A stretch of 64,000 bases of DNA from Zeus faber (lineage: Eukaryota; Chordata; Actinopteri; Zeiformes; Zeidae), in assembly GCA_960531495.1 (NCBI GenBank), contig OY482852.1:30591314-30655313 (forward strand), written 5' to 3'. Position numbers and translations under genes: made by a program. Shown piece by piece: positions 1 through 38,830 of this stretch (position 1 is the first letter of the stretch; every line of letters begins with the position of its first letter). The notes under the pieces were generated by a model that did not search any database, was not told the origin of the DNA, and worked only from the letters and a program-made list of their open reading frames with translations.

Positions 1-156
1 GGTTAAAAAAAAAAAACCCAAAAAAACCCATCCTATTTATGGTCGGCCTCCAGGTTATTATTAAATGTTATCAAAATTGCAATCTTTTTTCTTTTTTATC
101 GGATTCTTTTGGTTACAAGTTGTTGTATGAACTCTTAAATTGTTATGTTTACCCAG
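1..156. other. Flank upstream of reductase exon 1
   Basis: AT-rich sequence with an A-run at the very start. A pyrimidine-containing stretch ending in CCCAG at 152-156 would serve as a 3' splice acceptor directly before the ATG at 157, suggesting a 5'UTR intron upstream. An in-frame ATG at 145 would add four residues (MFTQ) if that acceptor is not used. No promoter was identified. Confidence 0.4.
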
Positions 157-26940
<26,784 letters not shown>

Positions 26941-27795
26941 TTTAAAAGAGTGCCCCCATGTGGTGGGGAGGTATCTATAATCCAGCTTTCTTATGTTTAA
27001 CCCAATACAAGTTTTGATACCTTGCAATACACATTCTGCATACACCTGTAAAAAGTATGTTTTCGATATGAAAGGAAAAGTATTCATAGCTAATCTCTTA
27101 AAGGGAACTGTATAAAAAGGGCACCGGATACAAAGAAAATGTCTGTTGATTTAATTTCCCTGTAAAGTGAATTCTGAGATTTGTTTCTAAACTTTTTAAA
27201 CTTTCTAACATTATACATGTTAGAAAGTAATTGTTGAAAGGACTGAACAATGTAGTCTTGAATTGTGGAGACCATTAAACTGTTCCTCACCATTTTTGTA
27301 GTCCAGATTTTTTGGGCGGGACTACATCTGGTCTGGATGACGCACGGTTGCCCGACTTGGCATGGCCCCTCCCCTAACACGAAACACCAGGTCGAAACGG
27401 AGCAGCAGTGGTGAAATAAACTAAGCTAACAGCCGGGAGTTTGATTCAATTAATACGATTGGGCGTGGTTTCAGCAGAACAGGGAGTACTGCTACAGTTG
27501 AATTGTTTCCATTTGTTAATTGGGATGTTAATGGAGTGGCTTGTAATTCAATCCATTAAGTAAACCTGATCTGTGAAAGAATCAACTGGAGGGGGAAAAA
27601 AAAGCTGATGGGAGGTCAGTGAATTAAATAAATATATATGGACACATTGTGTTTCAGAATATTTTTTGGTTTTGTTATTTTGCAGGCATCCAGTGACAAC
27701 AATGCCATGTGGTTAAGAAAGTAAAAGCTAGTCTGCATAATGCTCTTGTGAGGTCAGAGCTATAGAAAGAATATCAAGAATTGACGATGATGATC
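26941..27795. other. Reductase 3' flank
   Basis: Contains the 3'UTR by position. AATAAA at 27415-27420 is the first canonical polyadenylation signal I see after the stop. A perfect 12-bp inverted repeat (ACTTTCTAACAT, loop TATAC) lies at 27200-27228. Nothing else was recognised. Confidence 0.4.
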
Positions 27796-28119
27796 TTTTT
27801 TTTTTTTTTTTAACCTGTGCTGTCAGCATGCTGGGCATACAACACAGTATTTGTGCCATTGCATCCAGGACAGAGTTCGTCTGCAAGTGGAGTTCAACTT
27901 CTCAACCTGCAATGCAACTCTTTTATTAATCATCAAGAACTGCTGCAATAACTCTGTCCTGTGGATGACCTGAAGAATGACAAGAGCACAGTTTTTGGTT
28001 ATGGAGAGCCACCACCAACCCCCCTCTTTGGAGAACTATTTGTCATGTTTGGGTCTATAAACAACTGATCACTACTCCAAGAAGGGGAGATTCACCATAG
28101 TTGAGACAAATAAACATAG

Positions 28120-28675
28120 AACATACATTTACATTTACATTTACATTTAGTCATTTGGCAGACGCTTTTATCCAAAGCGACTTACAAGGGAGAATAACAT
28201 TCAGCTACATTGCGACAGAGATTAGTGTAACAACAACATTGGTGTAACAATAAATACTGCAAGGTGGTGCAAAGTAATTGTAGATTAGGACAGGAGGTAC
28301 TCACTAAAGAGCTGGGTCTTCAAGTGCTTCTTAAAGACAGAGAGGGAGGTCCCCGCTCTGGTCATTTTTGGCAGCTCGTTCCACCAACGTGGAACTACAA
28401 ATGAGAATAGCCTGGATTGCCGTGGCTGTATGGCCGGCAGAGCCAGGCGACGCTCATTTGACGAGCGCAGCATCCGGGGGGCAACATGTGCTCTTACAAG
28501 AGCATTTAAGTAGGCGGGAGCATTCCCAGCAATCACTCTGTAGGCCAGCATAAGAGACTTGAACTTGATGCGGGCGGCTACAGGTAACCAGTGGAGCTCG
28601 ATGAGCAGCGGAGTGACATGTGCCCTCTTTGGCTGGTTGAACACCAGTCGCGCCGCCGCAACAAACAACATTTAC
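28120..28675 (-). mobile_element. CR1/L2-group LINE 3' fragment nested in L1 copy B
   Basis: Minus frame 28671-28285 encodes FNQPKRAHVTPLLIELHWLP, RMLRSSNERRLALP and SVFKKHLKTQLFSEYLLS with no internal stop. Its 3' end is (ACATTT)n plus the tail whose reverse complement reads CTTTGGATAAAAGCGTCTGC. L1 sequence resumes on both sides. Confidence 0.83.
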
Positions 28676-29154
28676 ACAAAAACATGAACATTGGGTGACA
28701 TGTATTGAAAAACAGTGAATTAGGTCCAGGAAAACTGGAACATTGTTACTGGTGTAGAAGGTCGGTATTATGTCCCAGCGCCTCCAAGCAGCGGAAAGGG
28801 CCCCGGAGCCCACCGAACTCTGCAGCCCTGTAGACACCCTACAGCTGCAGGAAAGGCCCGAGTACCCTGCCTTGCAGCCACAGAAGACCCCCGGGCCCCC
28901 AGAAAAGCCAGAGGGCCGCGGAGCAACCCCCACGCCCAAACCCGAGGTGCATTACCCAGTCCCAGGGAGCACGAGGAGAACCCACACCCCAGGGGCGCAC
29001 ACATACAACCAACCCCTAGGTGCAGGCACAAGACACAGCCGCAGGCACAGAACGCGGGCTGCGGGTGCAAGGCACGGACCGCCGGCCTGGATCCCGGCCC
29101 CATGGCGACTGACCGACACCCCGCCTGAGCCGCCCGCCCCACCCGGCGTGAGTG

Positions 29155-29457
29155 CCAAGTGGGCGACAATGTTGCCTGGTTTTGGAACTGTACTGCTCAG
29201 GTTAGGCGGGGCCTGCAGAGGGTGGTGCATTCAGCCGAACGTACCACTGGAACTACCCTTCCCTCCATGCAGGACTTCTACACCTGGTAGTAGCAGATCC
29301 CGCAGGATCATGAAGGATCCTCACTGCTGCGGTCAGGCAAGCACCTCCGCAGTCACACAGCGAGGACAGAGAGACTGAGATGGAGTTTCTTCCCGCAAGC
29401 CATAAGGACTGTCAATGCTGAACTCACCAGGGGTCCTCACTGACTCACATAGGCCCC
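29155..29457 (+). mobile_element. L2 fragment D inside L1 copy B
   Basis: About 300 bp equal to the L2 C-terminal coding part and early 3'UTR (GTACCACTGGAACTACCCTT, TTCTTCCCGCAAGCCATAAG). It lacks the L2 3' terminus and so did not arrive by ordinary 3'-primed insertion alone. Confidence 0.75.
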
Positions 29458-30162
29458 ACTGCCAGCAGACTGCCAGATATACAGGCCCTCCACCACCCCC
29501 GCCTGCCGCAGAGATGCTGCGCCGCAGAAGCCAAATGGCCAACAGCCGCCCCCCCCCCCACCTACACCCACAACAGCATGCAGTCCCCCCAGGGGCCCCG
29601 GAAGGCACCCGGCGGCACTCTCCGCAGCCCCGCCAGGTCGCAGCACATCCTAAGCCACCAGGCGCAAGCCGTCAGGTCCCCCCCTGCCAGCCGGCAGGGG
29701 GGGACCACCCCCCGGCCAACCACGCCCCCACACCGACCAGCCAGCAACCGGCCACCCCGGAAAACCCCAGTGCTCAATGTATGCTGTTGGTAATTTCAGT
29801 TCAAATTGCGGGGTTGGGGGTGCGAGTCCTTCAGGCAAGTCGAACCCGAATCACTCGCACACTTCCTGCCCCGCAGACCCTGGTCCGGTGGAGTGTTGTT
29901 TGGAGTAGGATTGGTGTGGGAGTGTATGTGTTCTAAGCTAATGTGAGTGGGATTAAAATTTTTGGACGGACGAGAAGCACGCTTGGGCAGGATTGTGACA
30001 GGCAAGATGGCAGCTGCCTGCCGCATCCCCACCCACATAGCTTGCACCCCGCCCATCCCGCAAGCCCTCGGTCTATTGTGTGGTGTATGAGTTTTGGCAC
30101 TGGGAGTATGATAATTTTGATTTCAACACAGCTCCACTCTTCTCTTGATTTGAATCAATGCG

Positions 30163-32661
30163 ATTGTGGCACCGACCCCTTGCAGTCGCCTGCGCGAGTT
30201 TACCGTGTTGATTACGCACCTTTTAGTATTTTTTCCGTTTTATATCACTATGTCTGACAAAAACTCATTGGCAGTGATCTCCTACGACCGTGATGCACTC
30301 GTGGATATAAAAACTTTCCTGAAACAACAACTTTGGGACTTTTTATCCACAGATCCAGAATGGCCAGCGGAGATTTTACGCGCCAACACGATCAACAAGG
30401 AATACAACAACAATGGAGCCGCTGTTCCACGGGTGGGCGCAGGGAAGCACCGCGGCACCAAAGCGGCATTCAGATCAGAATGAGGACGCAACCTTACCAT
30501 TTATCTCTGCCAAGCATCCTTCTTGCCAATGTCCAGAACCTGGAGAACAAGATGGATGACCTTCGAGCGAGGATACAGTCCAAGGGATACGAGAAGCTGT
30601 TCTGTCCTCTGCCTCACAGAGACATGGCTGAACCTGCTGGTGCAGCTGAACCTGCTGGTGCAGGACCACACCATACGTCCAGCAGAGTCCTTCTCCGTGT
30701 TCCGTGCCGACACGTCGGAGGAGTCTAGGAAATCCAAGGGTGGAGACATCTGCCTCATGATAAACAGCCACTGGTGTAACCCCAACAACATCAAGACACT
30801 CTCACACTCCTACTTGCCGAACCTGGAACACTAGACCATCTCCTGCCATCAATTCTACCTCCCCCGGGAATTCAGCACGGTCATCATCACAGCCGTTTAT
30901 ATATTCCACCACAAGCAGACACCGACACAGCACTATCTGACCTATATGATGTGTTGTGCGTACTTTAGAACAATGGTCCCGATGCGGCTATGGTGGTGAC
31001 TGGGGACTTCAACAGGGCAAACCTTAAAGGTCTGCCTCATTTCCATCAACACATCTCGTGTGCCACCAGGGGAGAAAGAACTTTGGACCACTGCTACACA
31101 CTGTACAAGAACGGATATAAGACCGTTTCGCTCCCTGCTTTCGGGAAGTCGGATCATGCCGCCATCTCGTTACTTCCTGTTTACAAGCTGTGCATCGTGC
31201 GTGGAATGGTAGTGATGAGGGATGTGAAGCAGTGGTCGAACCCATCAGAGGCTGCGCTTCAGGACGCTCTGACTGACGTAGACTGGGACGGAAGGCCGGA
31301 AGGGGGCCTATGTGAGATTGCTGTTCATTGACTATACTTCAGCTTTCAATACCATAGTCCCCACCAGACTGACTGTCAAGCTGCGGGAGCTGGGACTGAG
31401 CACTCCGCTGTGTGCCTGGATCCTGGACTTCCTCACAGCCAGGCCCCAGGTGGTAAGGTTGGGGAGGCACATGTCCAGCTCCCTCACCCTGAACACAGGA
31501 TCCCCCCCAGAGCTGCGTCCTCAGCCCCCTCCTGTACTCCTTGTACACACATGACTGTGTGGCCAGGTCCAGCTCCAATACTATCATCAAGTTTGCTGAC
31601 GACACCATTGTGATGGGACTGATCAACGACGACTATGAGAAGGCTTACAATGAGGAGGTGGCTGACCTGTCACTCTGGTGCCAGGACAACAGCCTCCTCC
31701 TAAATGTCAGCAAAACTAAGGAGCTGATTTTGGACTTAAGGAGAGGATTACAACCGAGGACGCACGCGCCATTGGTGATTAATGGGACTGGTAAGAAAGG
31801 TGAGGCAACGTCTTACCACCTCAGGCAGCTGAAGAAATTCCGGGTCAAGGTGAGGATCCTCAAGTCCTTCTACTCTGGAGCAGTGGAGAGCATCCTGACA
31901 GGAAATATTGTTGCCTGGTTTGGGAACTGTACTGCTCAGGATAAGCAGGCCCTGCAGGGGGTGGTGCGTTCAGCCGAACGTACCACTGGAACTACCCTTC
32001 CCTCCCTGCAGGACTTCTACACCTGGTAGTAGCAGATCCCGCAGGATCATGAAGGATCCTCACCACCCCAACAATGGACTGTTCCAGCTGCTGCGGCCAG
32101 GCAAGCACCTCTGCAGTCACACACTGAGGACAGAGACTGAGATGGAGTTTCTTCCCGCAATCCATTAGGACTGTCAATGCTGAACTCACCAGGGGTCCTC
32201 ACTGAGACACTCACATAGCCTGCCTTACTTTACTGTATGTTGCATAGTGTATCACTGTATCATCCGTGCTGTATTGCTGTTCTGTGATACTGTATTGCTG
32301 TACCGTACTGTTGTGTACTGTATATCTCCACACACACACTACCTCAGTTTATTCACATGCCACTTGACTGCACATATCTGTATATACATAATTGCCTATC
32401 CCATATTCCCTTTATTTCTGTTTTGTAGCCCCACTTGGTATTACCCTTTTGAGTCTTATTTTATCTTATATTATTTTATATTGTTCTTTTTACTAACTGC
32501 ATTACGTTTTAGGAATCAGTTAGTTAGGTAGTAATTAGGTTGGCTATTGTGTTCAGTTTAGTCCTTATTGTGCATAATCTCCGGGTGTGCTGCAATGACA
32601 TTTCACTGCATACATGTACGATCGTATGTATATGACAAATAAACCTCTTGAATCTTGAATC
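30163..32661 (+). mobile_element. L2-type LINE, copy B, internally deleted
   Basis: The 5' region has a start-like frame at 30250 (MSDKNSLAVISYDRDALVDI), endonuclease pieces (RILLANVQ-type, CLTETWL) and VVTGDFNRANLKG. At about 31290 the frame passes directly from DVDWD to GRKGAYV-like sequence followed by [10 protein letters not shown], a deletion of the RT fingers. The palm FADDTIVMGLINDD is kept at about 31595-31640. The 3'UTR ends in AATAAACCTCTTGAATCTTGAATC. Frameshifts throughout. Confidence 0.85.
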
Positions 32662-32879
32662 CTTTTCCCCATCTACATCTGCATCCCTGGAACTTCCATT
32701 TCTGCCTTTCTTCCTCTCCTCCTCCTCCTCTTCATCTCTATTTGGTTACCATGGTTATGGACAGCTGTTTGGACGGGTGTGTGTGTCTGGGTAACACATG
32801 AACTTACTGCCTATCACCTGGAAGTTTCCAGGTTCCTGTCAATCACTCCCCTGTAGCTCCAGCAGCTGGCCTCTGATTG

Positions 32880-33330
32880 GCCAGTCCTAAACAGCACACC
32901 CTGCCGACGGCGCTGACGTCACTTCCATACTTCCGGGCCGCCATGTTACCTCGCGGAAGAGTTGTTTTTCTGTGGCAGCGACCAACAAAAACAGACCGGG
33001 GTCTTCTGATCCGGCGATTTGACGTCTCGACGCGCCACGTCCAGTAGGGCCCCGGGGTGAGGGGGTCAGCGACACGTGTTCGCGGAGGGCGCGTCGGCTG
33101 GAGTTTTCGTGCGCGCGCCAGGTGACGCCGGAGTCCGAGCCCTCGCGCCGGATTGGTGAAGGGGGAAGACGCGCGAGCACGCGGGTGTGAAAGTGAAGCC
33201 GCGCTCCATTGTGCCTGCAGACCACCGCACGCATCACCAGGTGGGGGGACGTCAACCGTCACGTAGCCCTCGCACACACCCGCTGCCAGTCGCCGTACAT
33301 TTACAAACAAGCCCCCCAGACGTGAACAAC
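32880..33330 (+). promoter_or_regulatory. CpG island with CRE, ETS and YY1-like sites; candidate ADNP2 promoter
   Basis: This is the only strongly CpG-rich unique sequence in the window. It contains TGACGTCA (32914-32921, a full CRE), TTCCGGGCC (32931, ETS/GABP-like) and GCCGCCATGTT (32937-32947, YY1-like), a set common at housekeeping transcription starts. A possible first-exon donor is CACCAG followed by GTGGGG at 33241. The + strand gene downstream is ADNP2-like and mammalian ADNP2 has a 5' noncoding exon, so assignment to that gene is an inference. A minus-strand frame at 33310-32843 is probably a by-product of GC richness. A bidirectional promoter is possible. Confidence 0.6.
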
Positions 33331-33399
33331 AGTTCCAAGCTTGCTTAGTCGGGCGACCACCTTGCTAACCCCAAAAGAAGCGCGTTTTTTGGCGCTAGT

Positions 33400-33847
33400 G
33401 ATGCGAGGCTCTCGAACGACTCGTTCGTGGCGAACGAATCTTTTCGGAAGTGACTCTGGAAAAAATGAGCGGTTTGTTCGTTTCCTTCGCGGCTCAGACG
33501 CAAAGGCATTCAGAATGCTCGATTCGTGAACGGAGAGAGCAACGTGCTTCAGTCATTGGGCGACCGAGCAAGTCTTCGACTCGAAAATATTTCAATATCT
33601 TTGTGTATGTATATATCTTTTATTTATATATCCTAATCAGTCCCACAACAGGGAAATTCGCAATTTCTCTGCATTTACCCATCCTAGTAAAGTATGACGT
33701 ATCTAGGAACAGTGCCCGGGGAGCAGTTAGGGGCTTAAGTGTCTTGCTCAAGGGCACATTAGCACTCTACCAGGACGGTCATAGATTTTCCGAGATCCAC
33801 TTATAATAATTTTGATGATTTGATGTTTTTTTGTTTTTCCTTTCTGT
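33400..33847. repeat. Degenerate interspersed repeats downstream of the CpG island
   Basis: CTCTCGAACGACTCGTTCGT near 33410 and related TCGTTCATCGTTCACTG near 34590 look like parts of one DNA-transposon family interrupted by the next element. The stretch at 33630-33790 (CCCACAACAGGGAAATTC, AGTGTCTTGCTCAAGGGCAC) resembles common fish SINE/LINE tails. Family not assigned. Confidence 0.35.
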
Positions 33848-34555
33848 GGCTCGGTTACGCTTGTCATTTAATGCTACTTTTGTGATCCGATCCTGAGAGT
33901 TAACCCATTAACTGTCAGGTTTCGGCAGTACCAGATCAGTACCACATCAGAGATCCCATTGGCCAGACCACATCCCGAGGTGGCCTGGCTTGCAATGTGA
34001 TTGGATTTCATAGAAGTGCAGACAGCAACCCGGCCACAATAAACCATGCCCTCTAACCCCATTGATCCCGCCACAAACACAACGTGCAGGAAAGTTACAG
34101 GTCCGATACACAGACAAGGGTGTGCAGAGGTGGGCGTGCCGGTGCTGGAGATGCTCGTGTAGAATCGCAGGTAGTTGCTCAAAGGAACCTTTCGCATTCT
34201 GAAGATGAGCAATGTGCCTGTGAAGGTCACGTTTACAATATGAACCCAGCAGTGCTGGCTACACTCTCGCATTCACACACCCCTTTCCAGGGGAAACGAG
34301 TACAGTGGTCACCTCCACAGCGCGCTCTTTAAATTGCCCCAACACTGAATATAATTTATGACTTCAAAATCACACAACTGATTCCGTGGCACCCGACGGC
34401 ATTTAATCACAAAGAAATTTTAATGTTTTGCAGTGGGAACATGAGATCCGATCCCAGATCCGGCCACAGAGCGGTCTCATGTCAAGCCGGGACATGAATC
34501 GTTCTGGCACCTCCGATCACAAAAGTTGCATAGGATTGACGAGTGTAACTGAGCC
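33848..34555. mobile_element. hAT-like non-autonomous DNA transposon
   Basis: The left end GGCTCGGTTACGCTTGTCAT...TTTTGTGATCCGATCC faces, inverted, the right end GGATTGACGAGTGTAACTGAGCC with TTTTGTGATCGGAGGTGCC. This gives imperfect terminal inverted repeats of about 50 bp. There is no transposase frame. I could not read a clean 8-bp duplication, so the superfamily is a guess. The fragment at 16083 is a relative. Confidence 0.55.
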
Positions 34556-35024
34556 CTAAGGCAGCATAACAGACTCTTCTGACTCTCGTTCATCGTTCAC
34601 TGGTGAATCATTGTGTTATACCAGTGTTTTCAACCATAGAGCTTGCCAGGTGTTCTGTGAAAAGGTCTCAAATTCCACTTAAAAAAAAAAGACTAGCTCT
34701 TGTGTTGCAATATCTAAATTGCAAAGCTGTACTGATTCATCCATTCCAGCCAGAATACCAGCTCTTGTGTTCATCAGAACAAGCTCAAGTTTTTCACTGA
34801 AAGTGAGAACAGTTAGCCGTGATAAAAGTTTTTTTGTGATGAAAATTAAAGGACTCTCATTTTTTGAGAGTCAAAGATTTGAGATTGTTTTGTTTGATTC
34901 AGTTGGTGTAATGCGCGGTGAGCGAGGCAGGACTTCTGGTGATTAATGGATTAGTCAGATGAGTCAGTTCGGCTCAGATGTGAATGGAGTTCTCCCAAGA
35001 ACTCTCATTTATTTCTGTTGAAAT

Positions 35025-35507
35025 TAGGGATGTTAACAATTAATCAACTATAGATGAATTGATAATATGAATTTAATTTATTAAAATGTTGTCTTAGCCA
35101 TAAGAACTGAACAATCTGGGGCCTTGTTCTAATTGTATCACCAGGAATCTTTGTGGCGTTTCGAGAAAAGCAAACCCAGCCAGGAAGTAGTAGTACTCAC
35201 CAAAACGACAGGGGCAGTCGGGAAAATAAATGCCCAGTGGAGCAGGAATTAGTAGTAGAAGTAAACAGAGGTTAAACAAACATGGCTGCGCCTAGAAAAC
35301 GGGAACTTCTCGATGCCGAGGTGGAAACTGCTTATTGTTGCTCAACAACTGATGCTGCGTTCAGATGGAACACTGTGGACGGGAACTGGATAACTTTCTG
35401 GATGGCATGGGGGGGCAAGGCAGAGGTATGTGAAACGAAACAAGCGATACGTTGCTATGGTGATGACTCCTCCAATAAAATATATTAAACTAAGTTATTT
35501 AGTGTCT

Positions 35508-35562
<55 letters not shown>

Positions 35563-35900
35563 AATTTTAGTAATGTTTAGTCATTTTATTAGCCTTTCGT
35601 TGTACATATCTGTAAGTAACATCCGGCTCATTCCACCGCGAAGGTAGCAAAAAATTTAAATGTTTAACTCGCTCAACGATGGGTCGTAAATATTCCTGTA
35701 TGGCGAGCCAGCTCAGTGAGTCTTGCCTTGAACTTCTCCACTTTGAAATGAAATGGAATGAGAAGCGCTGCTCTAGCCAAGTCACAAAATTTGCAGCTCC
35801 CCATGGCGCCAGCTAGCTTTTATGTTATCAATTGATCAATGGTTGTTTGTAAAGGTTAACAACTATCGATTAAGGAAATTCCTTTAAATTTGCATCCCTA
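35025..35900. mobile_element. hAT-like MITE with TAGGGATG...CATCCCTA ends
   Basis: Ends TAGGGATGTTAAC and TTTGCATCCCTA are inverted, each followed inward by GTTAACAA(T/C)TA-type sequence. A (TA)n run lies at 35511-35560. A short frame at 35282-35488 and a minus frame at 35785-35567 are inside; I recognise neither securely as transposase. The flanking octamers do not match. Confidence 0.55.
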
Positions 35901-36996
35901 TTCAAAATTATATTTAGAATGTATACATATATATTTTGTGGAATGCAACATGTTAATCAGTCACATATAGTTCATTATGAAAAGGTGGTAAAACACTGCA
36001 TTATACCAACTGATTCAAATGAACGAAGAAAGAAAAAATGGAATCACTTTTTATTAAGTCACTCGTCAGGAACCAAATCTTGAGAGCCAAATCTTTCATC
36101 TGGTTGCATATATCATTTTGTGCAGGAGCTATGTAATTCTCAAACAGAAGGTGTGGACTAAGTAGATTGTTTTACTTCCTTTAATAAATGTAGAGGTCTA
36201 GCATGCTATATATATATAGCAACTGGATTGCTTATTTCTGCCTCAAATTTGTTCAGAAACAGATTTTGGTGGACTGATAAGGTGAAATCAATGAAAGTTT
36301 ACAGAGTAAATAAATGAAACACGGAAGCCATGCTCAAACACCATTGGCTTACAGATCTACTGGCCTGGGGAGGGTGGCTTCTCTCACTGAAACAACCTGT
36401 TTCAGACAGGCATGGATTGGACTCATGTTAGAATGGCTCCAGTGCATAATCTGAGGGATATTTTCAGCAAAAAAACTTTAAAAACATATTTTGGGGACTT
36501 CAGAGACCATATATTAACTTGTTGAAAAAGAGCATAATAGGGCCACTTTAAATCCCTTGTTTTGTACGGTGTTGATTGGAGTTATATCTTTGGCCTGGTG
36601 GCGGGTAACTGCTTTTGTAATCTTGTGCAGTTGGAAGCTTGGTGGGTATGGTGATGCACTGTAAAGTTTGTGTTATGAAGGATTGTGTTGTTAGGTGGAA
36701 GGGATCTTAAGTGTTTTTTTTTGTTTGTTCGTTTTTTTGTGTTTTATTTGTCTATAATTTCCAATTCATACTGGTTTTTATGGTGACGTTTCAGGTCTTT
36801 TAAATTTGTATAACATTGTTTAAAATTTGGAAAAATAAATTACCTACTGAATGTAATAAATACATAATTCGGCACACTGTGGCAGTGGGCATTATTTCAG
36901 TATCTCCAGCAACAGCAAATCTTGCTCGCTAAATAAAACAATCCAATGCATTTGCACCACAGTTAAGGACTGATTGCAGCCACATACAGTATATAC
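35901..36996. other. Intergenic sequence with one dispersed repeat
   Basis: CAACTGGATTGCTTATTTCTGC...CAAATTTGTTCAGAAACA (36218-36265) recurs inverted at 57790-57840, so both belong to one unnamed repeat family. Nothing else was seen. Confidence 0.4.
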
Positions 36997-38830
36997 AGTA
37001 CCAGTCAAGTTTAGACACACCTCATTCAAGGGTTTTTCTTCATTTAAAAAAAATTCTACATTGTAGAATAGCAGTGAAGACTTCAAAGCTATAAAATAAC
37101 ACACATAATTATGTAGTAACCCAAAAAGTGCAAATAAAAATATATTCTAGATTCTTTAAAGTAGCCTCTGCCTTGATGACAGCTTTGCGCACTCTTGGAA
37201 TTCTCTGAACCAGCTTTATGACCTCACCTGGAATGCTTCCAACAGTCTTGAAGGAGTTCCCACATGTGCTGAGCACTTATTGGCAGCGTTTCCTTCACTC
37301 TGTGGTCCAACTCATTTCAAACCATCTCAATTACATTTAGGTCAGGTGATTGTGGACACCAGGTCATTTGATGCAGCACTCACTCCATCTCCTCTTGTTA
37401 AAATAGTTTCCAGACTCCCACTAAGCCCAAACTAGGGTTGGGCAAAACAACCGGCGATTGCCGATATATTTGCGTATTTTGCAAATCATTCTCACTGATC
37501 GGACTCGGAAAAATCTCCTGCTTCTCATCGCCTCTGTCTATTAAAATAATTTGCCAGTAACGCCAGTGTAGAAAGTCTGCACTCTCCATCGCCACTTGGC
37601 CGTAGACAATTATTTGCAACCATCATGCAGAAGAAAATGTAGCAAAACTTGTTACTTCGGACCAACATGGCTTGAAGCTGATTAGATCTGTCCAAGAATC
37701 TCTCCTCTGACTGGTGAACTGTGGTGGATAGTAGTCAAGCTTCTGATTGGCTGAGTGTGACATCACTCATTGTGACATCAAAGCCACGTGGTTTGCCAAA
37801 AGCGTGGGCTATCCAATAAAATAAACAGCATGTGATTTCACCAGTAAGAGAACAACACAGAGAAGCGACACATATTGTCGGTGGCAACACACTAAGTTTT
37901 AAAGACAAGTTAATTATTTGCCAAGCTTGAATTCTCAAGGAGACAGACCATTTAATTAGCAAGATAAAAGGACAAAAATGGCGCAAAAAAACAATGGCTG
38001 ATTGACTCAGTCAATCGGCAATTACAGATAAACTCATCCAATCGCCCAAGCCTAGCGCAAACCAGATGGGATGGCGTATCGCCGCAGAATGCTGTGGTAG
38101 TCATGCTGGTCAAGTCTGCCGTGAATTCTAAATAAATTGCTGACAGTATCACCAGCAAAACACCATCACACTTTCTCCTCCATGCTCCATGGTGGGAACC
38201 GCACATTTAGAGATTATCCATTCACCTTCTTTGCGTCTCGTGGTTGGAACCAAAAATATCATGTTTGGACCAAGACCAAAGGACAGATTTCCACTGGTCT
38301 AATGTCCATTGCTTGTGTTTCTTGGCCCAAGCAAGTCTCTTCTTATTGGTTTCTTTGCAGCAATTTGGCCATTTAGGCCTGATTCACACAGTCTCCTCTG
38401 AACAGATAATGTTGAGATGTGTTTGCTCCTTGAACTCCGAAGCATTGCGCTGTAATCTGAAGGGCAGGTAATTGGCAATTTCTGAGACCGGTAACTCTAA
38501 TAAACTAATAACCTCTGCAGCAGAAGGAGCTCTGGGTCTTCCTTTCCTGTGGCAGTCTTCATCAGAGCCAGTTTCATCAGAGTGCTTGATGGTTTTTGCA
38601 ACTACATTTGAAGAAACATTCAAAGTTCTTGACATTTTCCAAAATTAACTGACCTTCATGTCTTCAAAGTAATGATGGTCTGTTGTTTCTCTTTGCTCTG
38701 TTGAGCTGTTCTTTTTGTAATTTGGAATACAGGACTACACAATTACTACAGAACAGACAAAATAATGGTCTTTTACCAAATACAGCTATTTACTCCGTAT
38801 GGTGTATACAAGGTGTTCATCTTGATCGCT
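36997..38830 (-). mobile_element. Tc1-like transposon, copy A (minus), dead, with nested MITE
   Basis: The left end CAGTACCAGTCAAGTTTAGACACACC is the typical end of a fish Tc1 family; the right end near 38770-38830 is degraded. The minus frame 38635-38384 starts MSRTLNVSSNVVAKTIKHSD and continues with CHRKGRPRAPSA, the helix-turn-helix region. The first catalytic box, WSDES in the family, reads WSWS near 38275. The remaining transposase (37400-37100, reverse) shows the family C-terminus with frameshifts. The hAT MITE at 37433-38054 splits it. Confidence 0.78.
37433..38054. mobile_element. hAT MITE inserted in Tc1 copy A, 8-bp duplication
   Basis: The ends TAGGGTTGGGC and GCCCAAGCCTA are inverted. 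The flanks GCCCAAAC (37425-37432) and GCGCAAAC (38055-38062) match at 7 of 8 positions, and removing the insert restores contiguous Tc1 sequence. An 8-bp duplication is the hAT signature. Confidence 0.78.

Larger units (their letters stand above)
27796..30110 (-). mobile_element. L1 3' part, copy B (minus), with two nested fragments
   Basis: A T-run at 27796-27811 is the reversed A-tail. It is followed by the L1 tail (AACCTGTGCTGTCAGCATGC), the same spacer as copy C (GAACATTGG, GTGTAGAAGGTCGGTATTATG) and the C-rich (+ strand) 3'UTR up to about 30110. A CR1-type fragment (28120-28675) and an L2 piece (29155-29457) interrupt it. It contains no ORF2. Confidence 0.8.

Noticed and set aside
28454..29936. 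Long GC-rich frames at 28.5-29.9 kb
   Set aside because: Same L1 3'UTR composition in copy B, interrupted by an L2 piece; not coding.
32843..33310. 155-codon minus-strand frame in the CpG island
   Set aside because: Arg/Pro/Ala-rich with no family resemblance. Long frames are expected by chance in GC-rich sequence, and CRE/ETS/YY1 sites mark the block as a promoter.
35282..35488. 68-codon frame MAAPRKRELLDAEVETAY within the hAT-like MITE
   Set aside because: Could be a remnant of a transposase exon, but no motif is recognisable and it ends after 68 codons; not called as a gene.
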